DNA from: Taeniopygia guttata
Lineage: Eukaryota; Chordata; Aves; Passeriformes; Estrildidae
Length of the DNA: 64,000 nt
Direction of reading: 5' to 3'
NCBI RefSeq assembly: GCF_048771995.1
Contig: NC_133032.1
Coordinates: 24,267,501-24,331,500 of the forward strand
Under the pieces are notes generated by a model. That model was not told where the DNA came from, did no database searches, and saw nothing but the letters and a program-made list of their open reading frames with translations. The position numbers and the translations under genes were made by a program. Shown here piece by piece: positions 47,888-58,882 of this stretch. How positions within the stretch are numbered: the stretch's first letter is position 1; every line of letters begins with the position of its first letter.

Positions 47888-50800
47888 GTGAGTACTATTG
47901 AAGCCCTCACTCCAAGTTATACTTAAAACTAAACTAAGCTACTTCTTAGCACAATATAATAATCCGTTAAATTTTTATATTTAATTGTTTTATGAAACTT
48001 GCCATTTCTTTTTTTTTAATATTAGAATAATAATATTTCTACACATTATCATGCTGGAAAATCAGTTAAGGTGAGAATTTTGAAAATAAATGTGCAACTC
48101 TGTTTTAATTGTAAAGTGATTCCTTGGCTAAAACCTGGGAAGAATTCCTGGGATTTGTTTATTCCTACTCCCCTGCCTTTTTTTTTACTCTGCTGGGTGA
48201 CTGGTACCACAAGTGTTGGCATTATCATGTGTAATACTTCACCTTGCTATTCTGACATTCTGACATTCTTTCATCCAGTTGGGGATTTATTTAATTAATT
48301 ACTTTCATCACCTTTCCCAGTCTGAATCTCCTGATGCTAGTTGCTTACCTTTTTTTAAAAAAATATTTACAAGACTTACTACAGTAGTCATCTCACACGC
48401 AAAAGCTACATTGGGCTTTTTTACCTGTTAGGGACATGGAAAGGCCTAGGCAGTCTAAGTTTAGCAGAACTGTTATAGATATTGCTAGTAATCATTTTAG
48501 GCAGAGCTTAATATTTTGGGATCATATTTGAATGTACCTTTGAGATAACCTTTACCACCAAGTCAGTCTGTGTTCTATAAATCTAACTCTTTGACTTTAA
48601 ATCTTACTATTTTATATCTCAAACAATCCCCTGTATCCCTGTGTGCCTAAATTGGAGCATGGAATAAATAAAATTACCTCACTTTGATTCCAAACCTTTC
48701 CGTCAGCAGAAATATGAAGATACAGAACCTGAATCCCAGCTGCCATTGTGCATTACACCAGTCATCCCCAGGGAATGTTTGGTGTAAGCCCCTTGTGATG
48801 ATTTTATCCAGTGAAGGCAAGAAGCTCTCAGCATAGTCCAGCAGCAGCTGAAGAAAGCCACAAGACCAGCAAAGGCAGAGGTAGGCAGCCCCACAGAAAA
48901 TTCTCTGTGAATTAATAATTCACATAGCCCTGTTTGGCTTGGACTGCCTTCACTAGTCACACTATTTTCTCATGCAAACCATGTTACTTTTGTGACTTGA
49001 AAAAAGTTTACATCTTGTCCCACAGTCATCTTTATGTCAGTATTTTGTGCATAAATTGTAGGTACATCTTATTTTACTGATGAGGAACCATAACTTTGAA
49101 AGGACTTAATGCTAATAATAACTCAGTAATTATAACAGTGATAATATTAAAAACTATCTATTTCTTGTTAACTGAATGAAAGAAAACAGAAATAGATTGA
49201 AACACAAGACTGAAAAGGAAGAACAGATCAAACAACATATCTTGCTCTCATTCTTGATCTTCTGTCAAAAGATTTCCACTTTTTAATGATAATAGGTCAC
49301 AGTTAGGTCTCAGAATGATCACCATGCCTGAAATACAGAAATGATCCTCTGAGTAGCTCTCTGCCAAGGGCTTGGTAACCTAGGTAATTGGGAAAAAGCT
49401 ATAGAGATTTTTCCACATCTTTGTTTCTACTTGAAAAAAGAATTTGAATTATTTTCTGCAAATTCTTACACTGCATTTCAAACCACCTGAATGGACTTCA
49501 CCTAATTTTGGCTGAGGTGTTCAAGGTATTCAGACAAACAGAAAATTATCCTTCTATCTTACTCTCCATATCTGACCATAACCACTTTCATGTCCAGGTA
49601 ACACTTTTGCCAGTTCTCTTTTTGTACTGTTAATTTAAATTATGAAAATCTATCACCAATATTCAGTCAAATGACACAGGACTTCTTAGACCCTTTAAAG
49701 AAAAAGATCGATTGTGTATTTTTTTCATTGTAAAGGTCAAGGATTTAGAAATACTTTTTAATTAAAGAAATAGCCTGAAGTATGCAGAGTGAGAAAGAAC
49801 GGACTTTTGGTTGGAAATGCTCATAAAAGAATACAATGAAAGACATTAAAGGAACTAAACAGTTCTAGCTCCTTCACTTGACCAGATTGCGGGAAATGGG
49901 CAACTAATGAATATTAGGCTTTTTTTGGGCATTTACAAAAAAAAGATATAGCAAGTAGAGGACTTGAGTGCTTTGGGAAATAGTCACCTAGAAAATAAAC
50001 AGAGAAATGATGACACTGGGAAAAGAGACTGATGGGGGAACTACTTCATTATGCATACTGGGGTTATAGCTGCCCCCACTCTGGAAGCTGCAATAACAAC
50101 ATGACAGCTGGGTTCGGCATAGGCCATTTACAAACCAAGCTCTCTGGTGCTTTGCTTGACATTCATTTTCTCATTCTTGTTTTTCTGCCATCATTTTCTG
50201 CATTCAGCTGCAGCCTAACTTAGTAATAGTGTAGTGTGACTATCACTGATGATGTCTTATCATTGTAACCTTAAAGACTGGCACAAGAGTAGAGCTCTAA
50301 CAAAGAGGGAGCTAAAATGGATGCTCACTTTCCCCCTTGCATAATTTCTTCCTTTTCTAGAGAAGAACTTAAAAATTACTCCAAATCTTTCAAAGATAGT
50401 AATCCTGTGCTGTACAAGAAGCTTCTTAGAGTAACATGTATTTAAATGTTTTTTTTTTTTTAAAAGCTTCTTTAAACATGTTAGCCTCATTTCTATAACT
50501 TAAGAAAAAATACTTCATGGATTGATGTATCAAGGTAAGGGATAATTCAGTCTCAAGGTAGGGAATTCATAAATGCTTTGAAAATGTTGAAATACATGTT
50601 TCTAGGCTCCCCAGCATAAGAATTTTCTTGCAGAGTGGAAAGACAAGTCAGGGGAGTTTCAAAATCTGCTGTTCATTCACTGCCTGAGAGTTGACAAAGT
50701 AGTGTACAAAACTTTCACCTTACTGAGAAAGGCTACTTGCATCTTAAAAAATCAAACATAGTTGCATGCATTTTTATTCTATAACAATCTCTCTTAAAGA

Positions 50801-51205
50801 AAAATAGGAATTTGAATTAACAACATTTTAAAAGAACTCTAGCAAGTTTGAAATTGTAATGAAAATCTTCTAAAAACAGAATAGTAGGACTTTAGCTTTT
50901 GTTGTTTCAGTGGCACACCAAATCCCCAGAGCTCTTCCTTGAGACTGTCTTACACACCTTGTGTCTACCCTTATTTAGTACACCTGCTATTTTTGCTGAT
51001 GTCATTGTCTGGGTCAATTTTGCCTGATCTGGAAAGACAGCTTAGTGGTAAGCAGGAGTGTAGATAATGCAGGTGCCTAAGCAATTGTTGCAGACACACA
51101 GATCCATTTAGTTCCCTGGAAAGTGTTTTGAAGCAGAACTGTTCCGATTTGAGTCTAGGTATAAAGTTTTAACACAGATCACAGAAGTACTCACAGTTGT
51201 GAATC
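47888..51205. other. Former dynein intron space
   Basis: No secure exon. A patch at 48,710-48,890 with ILSSEGKK in one frame and a CAG...GTAGG border could be another dynein remnant (human EVLSSSEGN...ILSSSK), but the match is too short to claim. The rest is AT-rich. Confidence 0.35.
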
Positions 51206-51211
51206 TTTATT
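51206..51211 (-). terminator. Poly(A) signal of the BIRC5-like gene
   Basis: AATAAA on the - strand, 232 bases beyond the stop codon of the BIRC5-like gene. Confidence 0.6.
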
Positions 51212-51442
51212 CAAAAAAAAGTCAGCTTGCTAAAAATCAGAATAGAAGTATTTGCTTAGACATTTTTCATACACTAGCAGGGTAGTGGAACTGCTCTACA
51301 GCAATACCAAGAAAGCACACTGTGAGAGCTCTGATCCAGTAGTTCTCCACATACAATTCCTCACGCACCTGTTCAGCTTTGGATTGGCACTCAGACAGAG
51401 AGGACTGTTTGCAGCAAAGGAAGAGACTTGCAGAGTCAGACG

Positions 51443-51631
51443 TCACAGCTCACTTGCCCCGGGCTCCTCCTGCCCGGTGGCTGTGCCTCCTGGCTGCTGG
51501 GCTGAAGGCTCATCCCCGGGAGGCAGCGCTGCCGGCAGCGAGGGTCTGGAGCCAAAGTAATTCACCAGCCTCTGCCTCGTCGCCGCGACTTCTTCTTGGA
51601 AAGAATTTATTGTGCGGCTGCCAACTTTGCA
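51443..51631 (-). CDS. BIRC5-like coding exon 4 (helix and novel tail)
   Basis: After acceptor GATTCAAG in phase 0 the frame reads [28 protein letters not shown], then a GC-rich Pro/Gly/Ala/Gln tail ending EEPGASEL and TGA (51443-51445). The helix aligns with human KKKEFEETAKKVRRAIEQL. The acceptor's polypyrimidine tract is modest, and this exon was found by eye, so it is the least secure of the four. Confidence 0.78.
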   Translation of the reverse strand, partial: CKVGSRTINSFQEEVAATRQRLVNYFGSRPSLPAALPPGDEPSAQQPGGTATGQEEPGASEL

Positions 51632-54007
51632 CTTGAATCAAAGCAAGAGATTGAGCCTTTCAGCTGAGCTGAAGCTGCAGTTCAGCCAAATTCCAAGCCC
51701 CCCTCCTCAGGCTGCATTCAGGTATCAGTGCTTCATGATAGCAATCGTACCCTGGTCAGCCTAGTGCACAGCCCTCCCAGCTATTGGTGACTAGCCTTGG
51801 GGCTAAGTGTCCCCACCTGAAGCTGCTGCTTCAAATTTTTTATACACTCCTTAGAAATACAGTCATATTATGGCCAAGACCTCTTTTGTACCTTGAAACA
51901 TTGCTCTAAATCATTCACAATTCAAGTTAGGTAACACCAATTTCTCACTCTTAGTCCATCTTCTAAGATATCACTGTGCCACATGATCCTATTTTTTGTA
52001 CTTTAATCTGTTGCACAGTGACCTTAAATTCTTAACCTTAACATCCACCAGGTATATATTTAATACAGAACATTAGCAGGGCAGAGATCTTATTTGTGCA
52101 AACCCACCAACAAGTAATATGCAGAACCTTTTACTGTTCCTAGTCAGTGAAATTGGTTCACTTGATTCTTACTATTCATAGGATTAGGGTGCATATAGCA
52201 GCTGATTTTGATCAACTGAGTAGCTCAGCTGTGTGCTTCTGTTACATATCAACACTATGGCATGAAACCCCAGAAGTGGGGAGAAGTACAATATTTGAAA
52301 TGAGCTTTGAAATTTAATTAGGCAGATTTCTATGTTAAACTGGACATGTGAAGCAATAATCTGGTCAAATTTTGTCCCTTCACTTGTGTTGTTCATCCCT
52401 CCTGAGAATGGTAGAGCTGCTCATTGTTGAGTTTTGTGCATTGGTTATTGCACCCCACCCTATATATTTTTTTTTTTTTCTGCTGTAATGAGTTGTTGGA
52501 AAAACACTTCTAAAGGAAACTTCAAAAGCCAGACAACAAATTACACTGAGAAATGCTTAGGTGCAGATTTCTTAGCCAATAACACACATGAATTATTACT
52601 TCAGAATAAGTAATGTTCTAGCCTCCGACAATCATTCCTGGCTGATGCTTGGAAATCTTAGTGAGAGAAGTTGTTGCTTATATTCTAGCTTTGAATTTCA
52701 GATGACCTGGTTATCACTTACAATGAAGGTCCTCAGCCGTGTCATCTCCAGCATGTAGTACTCCTCCATTGTCAGCTCATCAAAGTGCTTGGGAAGGGAT
52801 AAAAAGTCACAGGTGTGACGTTTGGTGTGTTCCTCCCTGCAATGTAAACCAGAATAAGAGCAATGTTAAACCCATAGAAGTTTCATTGCAGAAGAGGAAG
52901 AGATCTGTAAAGGCAGGTCTCTTCAGTACTTGTGCAGACATAGTATCATACAGAAAAGATAAAATAGATTTTAGTTGAACAATTTCACAGTTACTGGGAA
53001 AGATAAGCTTCCAGTTTTGTGAACCGTCATAGTGGAAAATGACAAGGATATTAACTCATTGTAAAATTACTAAAAAAGTTTGGAGAGATATTTCTCAAAA
53101 GCATTGTTACATCTGTGCTTACCATGGGTCATCATTTGGTTCCCAGCCCACCAGTTCTAACAAGCAAAAGAAACATTTTGCCACATCGGGTTCATTTGCA
53201 CTTGAACAATGGATGAAGCCAGCCTTTGCCATCTGCAGGGGACAGTTCAGAAGTTTAGAGCATTGTCCCACACACACTGCTCATATTTACACATATTTCC
53301 TGACACTTTAGAATCATACCTAATCAGGACACCAACAATTTAGGTTTGCTTCAGTAACCAGAGACCTCAGGTAACACTAGCATTATGACTCATCTGAGAT
53401 TCAGGCTGGCAGTGTCATATATAAGCCAAAGTAGAAGTTAGATAGAATTTTTTATTTAAATAATATCCATTCTGAATTTGAAGTAGTGATCGTTCCACTA
53501 TTTTATCCTTCCTGATGGATCCATACTTGTTTAATGTAGGCTGCTTTGTCATGAATAGAAATCTGCAATTAGAAAGACTATGTGATGCCAGAAATTAATT
53601 TTTAAATGACAGTAAGAAAACAAAACAAAAAAAAAAAAGGAACAAGAACAGTAACTATTAAAATCTGTAGGCAGACTGTGGACTGAACACAGAAAAACCA
53701 GTCAATCCCAGTACAGTATTTCTGAGCACGGAACAGAGGAAAGCTGAGTATCTAACATTTCATCTTCAGGCTTAGTGGACTCCTCTTGAACCTGAATATA
53801 CTTTACTATGACTTCACTTTCAGACATAGCACATAAAAGCAGAAGCAAAACAACCATTTTCAGACTTACATTCTCTGGAGTGCACTTGCAGTTTTCCTGG
53901 AAGGGCCACTTGGTGAAGGTTTTTAAACGGCTCTCATATTCATACATCTCCCTAAAGTCAGTTAAGAGCTTGGAAGCTGAGCTAAGCTCTTGCAGCAGGG
54001 TCTCCAT
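51443..54007 (-). CDS. Survivin-family protein (BIRC5-like), intact, four exons
   Basis: Survivin is the BIR-domain subunit of the chromosomal passenger complex, acting with INCENP, borealin and Aurora B in mitosis. Exons in transcription order are 53870-54007, 53123-53232, 52722-52836 and 51443-51631. All borders are GT-AG, and they join to 183 codons plus TGA. Residues 24-95 form a BIR domain: [14 protein letters not shown] (Thr43-Pro matches the Cdk1 site T34), [20 protein letters not shown] and [14 protein letters not shown]. Zinc ligands are C66, C69, H86 and C92. The C-terminal part has [13 protein letters not shown], matching the survivin helix, then a 35-residue Pro/Gly/Ala-rich tail. 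Exon 2 is 110 nt as in mammalian BIRC5; exon 3 is 115 nt instead of 118. The human paralogue is elsewhere in the genome, so this is probably the second vertebrate survivin (birc5-like/survivin-2 of frogs and fish). It lies antisense within the DNAH7 ruins. Confidence 0.9.
52722..52836 (-). CDS. BIRC5-like coding exon 3
   Basis: Encodes (W)[18 protein letters not shown] then [21 protein letters not shown]86 and C92 complete the zinc site with six-residue spacing instead of seven. The exon is one codon shorter than in human. Acceptor TTGCAG, donor ATT|GTAAGT. Confidence 0.93.
53123..53232 (-). CDS. BIRC5-like coding exon 2 (core BIR)
   Basis: Encodes [36 protein letters not shown] and two bases of W. 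It contains C66 and C69 of the zinc site. Exactly 110 nt, the length of mammalian BIRC5 exon 2. Acceptor CTGCAG, donor TG|GTAAGC. Confidence 0.95.
53870..54007 (-). CDS. BIRC5-like coding exon 1
   Basis: Encodes 46 residues, [10 protein letters not shown]... to KCTPEN, phase 0, donor AAT|GTAAGT. The ATG has G at +4. The N-terminal leader is longer than in human survivin by about nine residues. A second in-frame Met at residue 21 is an alternative start. Confidence 0.9.
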
Positions 54008-54110
54008 CTATGAAAGCTGCAGTCAGTGTGAGGCAGGGCCTCCCTCCTGCTCTCACATTTAAGGCCTTTGCTGATTGGTGACACTTTGCACCTGGAGAGC
54101 AGGGGAGGGC
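54008..54110 (-). promoter_or_regulatory. Promoter/5' leader of the BIRC5-like gene
   Basis: On the - strand an ACCAATCAGC box (CCAAT complement at 54074-54078) lies about 70 bases before the ATG, followed by a TTAAAT element. There is no CpG island, unlike the usual BIRC5 promoter. Tissue-restricted expression is an inference. Confidence 0.45.
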
Positions 54111-55049
54111 CTAAGGGAGCCCTGGTCCCTTCCTAACACAGGTGAGTTTATGGGCAGGACAATCTAGGGAGCTGCTGGAATTTCTTCTTCTTGTGTCACA
54201 GGCTGTGTCCTTGGTCACACTATATATATTTTAACTGAAAGCACGTATGGTAATTGCAGATTTTACAACTGAAATGTCAAAAACTGCAAGTTAAAAGCTA
54301 GTTACAAATACAGAAACTTTACATATAAAGTTTTAAAAATATTATCCTGATTGCAACCGAAAGGGTTGAATTGACATTGCTATTTGAATCCTTCAGTGTT
54401 TCTTGAATTTCATATTCAGAGATTAATTCTTAGGATTGTCTTTGCAAATACTGTTGCATTTCTTTAAAGAGGAGGTGGTTATTTTATAATGTTGTAAGTA
54501 TTCAGTTCTATTTTAAAATATAGAGCATGGCCAGATGCTGGATGATAATATTTTAAAGGTGTATATCTGTAAGGGTTTACAGTATCAAAGTGTTAAGGTG
54601 TCATTTTATCAACTGTCTCTTATTTTGGTACAGAGTCCAGTTAAATTCGTAGAAGTTTAAACATGAGTGTCTTTAAAACTGCTGCATGCAGCAGCTTTCT
54701 AAGCCAAGATCTTAACATCTCTGAAGGATGTTGCATTGTGAGACTTGAAAATTTAAATCTTCTCCAAAATACAAGTGGAGTAAGTGCAGAAAATAATCAG
54801 CCCATAATTCTGTCCAGATGTGGTGACAAAAATGAGATAAAAGAACATTTGCGTAGGACTTCCAATGTCAGCTCTTAGGGCATTGTTTTTCCTAGATTTA
54901 CAAATGCTACATCATTGATTCCTCTGGGACTGTACAGATGTCTATTTTATGTGCAGGAATACTGTCCTTGAAATTTATATTCAGATATTTAGAGTAACAT
55001 GTGTTACATGAAAATAGGACACTTTAATTATTTTTTTTCCTTTTTCCAG
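54111..55049. other. Spacer between BIRC5-like gene and next dynein relic
   Basis: AT-rich; the frame at 54663-54878 has no dynein or other family resemblance that I know. A long T-run precedes the next relic's acceptor. Confidence 0.4.
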
Positions 55050-55157
55050 ATAATACCAATGGTGGAAGAATTTATCATTCATAACCTGGGCCCTCCAAGC
55101 ACTGATACTAGTAGTTTCTCCTGGTGCTGACTCCATGTCAGCCCTTCTTCAGATCAG
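55050..55157 (+). pseudogene. DNAH7: DNAH7 relic: AAA6 (IPM.EEFI..LG, SPGAD)
   Basis: Acceptor TTTTTCCAG, then IIPMVEEFIIHNLG, an internal deletion of about 25 codons with frame change, then LILVVSPGADSMSALLQIR and donor CAG|GTATTT. Human has VIPMLQEFIINRLG and PLIFVLSPGADPMAALLKF. Confidence 0.93.
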
Positions 55158-58085
55158 GTATTTTAATCTCTTTTAGTGTAGTTGATGTTTCTGTGTGCGC
55201 ATGTGAGTGTATTTGTATGAAGCAAGGAATTTCGTTTAACTAAAAGCTGCAATGCCAAACCAAACCCAAAACCTGTTTTTAACTGCCCAAAAAACATGGT
55301 AAAATTGATCTCATGCTTCTCTTTAACACAAGGCACTAACTCATGCATATGAATTGTTTTCAGGAATGAATATTTCTGTTGTTTAAAAGAAACTGTAGGA
55401 TAAATAGTTTATCATCTTGTGATGTCATGACCTATTTTGTGTCATTTCAAATGGAAAATGCAAAAATGGAACAAAACCATAATAGTTTAAATGTTTCTTG
55501 TAAGCAGTCTTATCTGAAAATGCTATTTTTTTTCAAACATGTGCAAGGTATTATTTAATCAAAACCACCATAGTAATATAGGACCCTGGAGTCCTGGGTG
55601 GAATTTATACATCAGAATTGAAATATGGATTTTGTTGGGTTTTTTTTTTTGCTTTGACTGTTGTTGTGGCATTTAAAACAAACAAACAAAAAATTCCCAA
55701 CAGCCCAAATCAGTTCTTATGTAGAAAAGTACTGCTAGAATACTAGAAAGTAAGATTATACATGTAATAACACATTTTAAGATGTATTTCTTGCATTTCC
55801 TGCCTATAATTCTGTCAGAATTCTGTGCTTTGAGAATGACAGGTACACTTCAAGTCTTCAGCCACCAAGCTGTAAAGGTATTCTGCATTTTATAGTAGGC
55901 TGTGTCTACATTGTTCAAGAGAACACTGTTTGCAGAAATGTTCTGAAACTGTCAGAATTGCATAGGTCCAGATTAAATGTATGGGTAGTTGGAGCTTTTC
56001 ACTGGGAGATACACAAGATGTGGCATGACATGAAAGAAAATATTTAAATTGCATTTTAAACTATAGAGTACATTAAATACCCAATACCCACTATCTGATC
56101 CTGACTTTTACAATAAGTGCAGAAAACCTGTGAGTAATGTTGCAACTTTGTAAATCGGTTAAAGCCAACCCTAATGAACGGGTATCTGTGATCTGTGGGG
56201 AGAAGGCCTCAAAAATTAAATAATTGTGTTCCACTGCAAGGAAAACAGTTTCAATTACTGCCAGTAGTGGAATAAATTTATTTTTTATTTTATTGCTTGT
56301 CTCATACTTCATCACTTGAAACTTACTGCTATAGCATTAATAATACAGCTCTCTAGGTGTTTTTTTTTAAAAAAGGTAAGATTGGGAAAACCTATCCACT
56401 GTTTTAATAATTTGATGTGTCTTTGCAATCACATTTTACATTATTTTGCATTATTTTTCTCTAATTAATGTAGCTTATCTAAATGAGATTGAATATTTAC
56501 CTAAATGGTCCGACTTGAAAACCAAATCAAACATTTCTACCTGATGTCTTTATGTAAAGGCCAGAAATCTAACTTGGTAAGGAGAAAAAAAAAAAGCTAA
56601 AATATTGTATGAACAATATAATACAGTGTATATACAATATAATACAGGTGTTTAAAAATTTACAGGTTCATGGTCTCATACATACAGTTGTACGTAATGT
56701 ATATAATAAAATAGCCTTAAAAACTAAAATTGCTTAGAGGTTTTAAGAGACTCTGGAATGATGCTCGTGACCATTCAAAGACCTCCTGCTGAAGGGGCTT
56801 CCCCTGCCTCACAAAGTGTGTGAGCAGGAAGAAGCTGGGCTCAGAGTGGCTCAGCTCTGCTGTGCAGGACAGGAGATAAAAAGTTAACTATTCCTGCAAG
56901 GTGTAAAACATCCTACGGGCACCCCTGATGGCTGGCTGTGATTTATTCAGTTCCAGGGACAAGACCAGCCCCTGGACTGCTGCGGAGTGAAAGCAGCAGG
57001 GATCCAGCTGAGGAGCTCTGACAGAGGCCGTTTCCTTCCCTGCCTGCAGAGGTGGGTTCTGCCCATGGAAGCCTTTCGGGAATTTGCCAGCGATACAGGG
57101 CATTTCTTCATGTTCAAACTTCCTAAGCAGCCCAGCATGGCCAAAGTCTGTCAAAGTTATGGATGGGCAGGAACAGGGGTGTTCCTTTCACTGTCAGCCT
57201 ACAGTGATTTCGGTTATTAATGTGGTTAACAGGCAAATTCAAGCAATAATGTGATTAACAGGCAAGTGATCAAGCAACTTCACCAAGGTGTTTCTTTCCT
57301 GAAGGACAGTGGGGAGTAAAGGGCAAGGTTGTGAAGGGGGGTATCCTCCTATCACATGACCAAAGGTTCTGAACAAATTACAAATACAGATTGTATATAT
57401 ATATATATATATATGCAAACTATATATATAACAAATATGTATTTGTAATTCTGAACAAATTACAAATATAGTTCCTAGCAGGGAGGGAACCTTTTTTTGC
57501 CCTGAAGGATAATGTATGTAGTAAACATGTAGTGGTACTTTTTTTGACTGGTTTTCTTCATCCCAGTTCTCAGTTCTCTTGCCTTTCTGCAAATAATTTT
57601 CTTTTATCACTCATAATTTTTCCTTTTTATGCACCTAAGAGGAGTCCAGCTTCTCCCAACCTCAAGAATTTAAGCATACTTGATTTTCGAAATAAATAAA
57701 TAAATTTTAAAAACTATGAGCACTGCTATGGCCTTGTGATAGCATACATTTATTTTAGAAAGATGTCAAACAAGTAGCAATAATTTTGGAAAAGTTTTCC
57801 ATAAACTTGTATCTAGGGAGTTTCAGCTGCATTACTATGGAATTTTTTGGTGCTATTATTATTCAAAAGCAGGAATGGCTGGGTGACTTGAGGGATTATT
57901 ATTAAAAAGTATTTGAAGGGCTGGAGATGAAATGGTTCAAGCATGAACTAGCAGAAGTAATTAACAGCTTTTAAACTTTGCAGTGAGAATTCTGGCTGTC
58001 TTCCAAGTGAATTACAGTGATACTGATAGGGCTGCCCAGGGAAGTGCTGGGCTGCTGCTCAGATCACTGTCCTGTTTTCCTGCAG
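55158..58085. other. Former dynein intron space; simple repeats
   Basis: No secure exon. At 56,890-57,220 there is a GC-richer patch with open frames on both strands (plus-strand MEAFREFASDTGHFFMFKLP), which I cannot assign. It is followed by a near duplication (AATGTG(G/A)TTAACAGGCAA, 57,220-57,265) and a TA microsatellite flanked by direct repeats. Confidence 0.35.
57368..57475. repeat. (TA)n microsatellite with flanking direct repeats
   Basis: An interrupted TA tract (57394-57431) is flanked by two copies of TTCTGAACAAATTACAAATA (about 57367 and 57450), with an inverted TATTTGTAAT next to the second. Confidence 0.85.
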
Positions 58086-58165
58086 GAGCTGCCAGCTGAT
58101 GCTCCTCACTGTCAGCTGGGGAATGCAATTACAGTGCCAGGGGCACTGACACTGGGATTGGCTCT
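58086..58165 (+). pseudogene. DNAH7: DNAH7 relic: late AAA6/C-terminal exon (GECNY)
   Basis: Acceptor CCTGCAG, then ELPADA in one frame and, after a shift, SLSAGECNYSARGTDTG up to donor TCT|GTAAGT. Human has [20 protein letters not shown] and VTDDWDRRTL. Confidence 0.88.
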
Positions 58166-58882
58166 GTAAGTGTTCTGAGGATGTTCTTTTCCTCTAAAAT
58201 CATTACAAATGTCAATTATGTACTGGATCCAAGTGGTGTTTATTTTGCCTCTCCTGAAGGAGATGTATGTCAGAACAATAGAATTACCAACACCTTTTTT
58301 TTTTTTTAATAGATGTAATCTTTACTGAAACTGATGCATTTCAGTGTTTACTCAGTCACTGTTTGCTTGCTGGCTTAATCTCACCTTCTATCAGAACTTG
58401 TTTCAGTGACTTCTAAGAAAGGGACATTATGTAAACACCACCCAATTACTGTCATCTAAATTGACTCTGTGTGAGTCAGCACTCAGGGGACAGTAAGTGA
58501 GAAACACAGCTCAGTGAAGTTAAAAGCATTTTAAAATAGGCATAAGAGAAATAGCTCATTATAACTACTGGAGGCAGAAAGGCCACAATAATCAGCTTAA
58601 TTAGCACAGGAGTTGTGTCAGTCATCAGCAAAACACCTTCAGGCACTTGGCAGGCAGTGGGCTCAGAGAGGGGCTGCAGCCCCTTACACTTGGAATCTCA
58701 TTTTAATAGAATTTTCGTCAGCTCCCAGAATTTTTCAGGAATTGTATCTTTGTATCTCTTATATCTTGGTTAACACACTTCATTCATCACTCTAGGAAAG
58801 CCTGTGATGGTTTTGAAGTACAGCTTGTGGCCTCTTGTGGGCTGGTTGGCTGCTTCTGCATCTTTTTTTTTTTTTGGTCTAG

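Noticed and set aside
53702-54007. 101-residue single-exon protein on the - strand
   Set aside because: The frame after CTPEN runs through a perfect donor into an intron; the real product is the spliced survivin-like protein.
51443-54007. Survivin-like copy as a processed pseudogene
   Set aside because: It has three introns at the same places as BIRC5, no stops, a promoter motif and a poly(A) signal.
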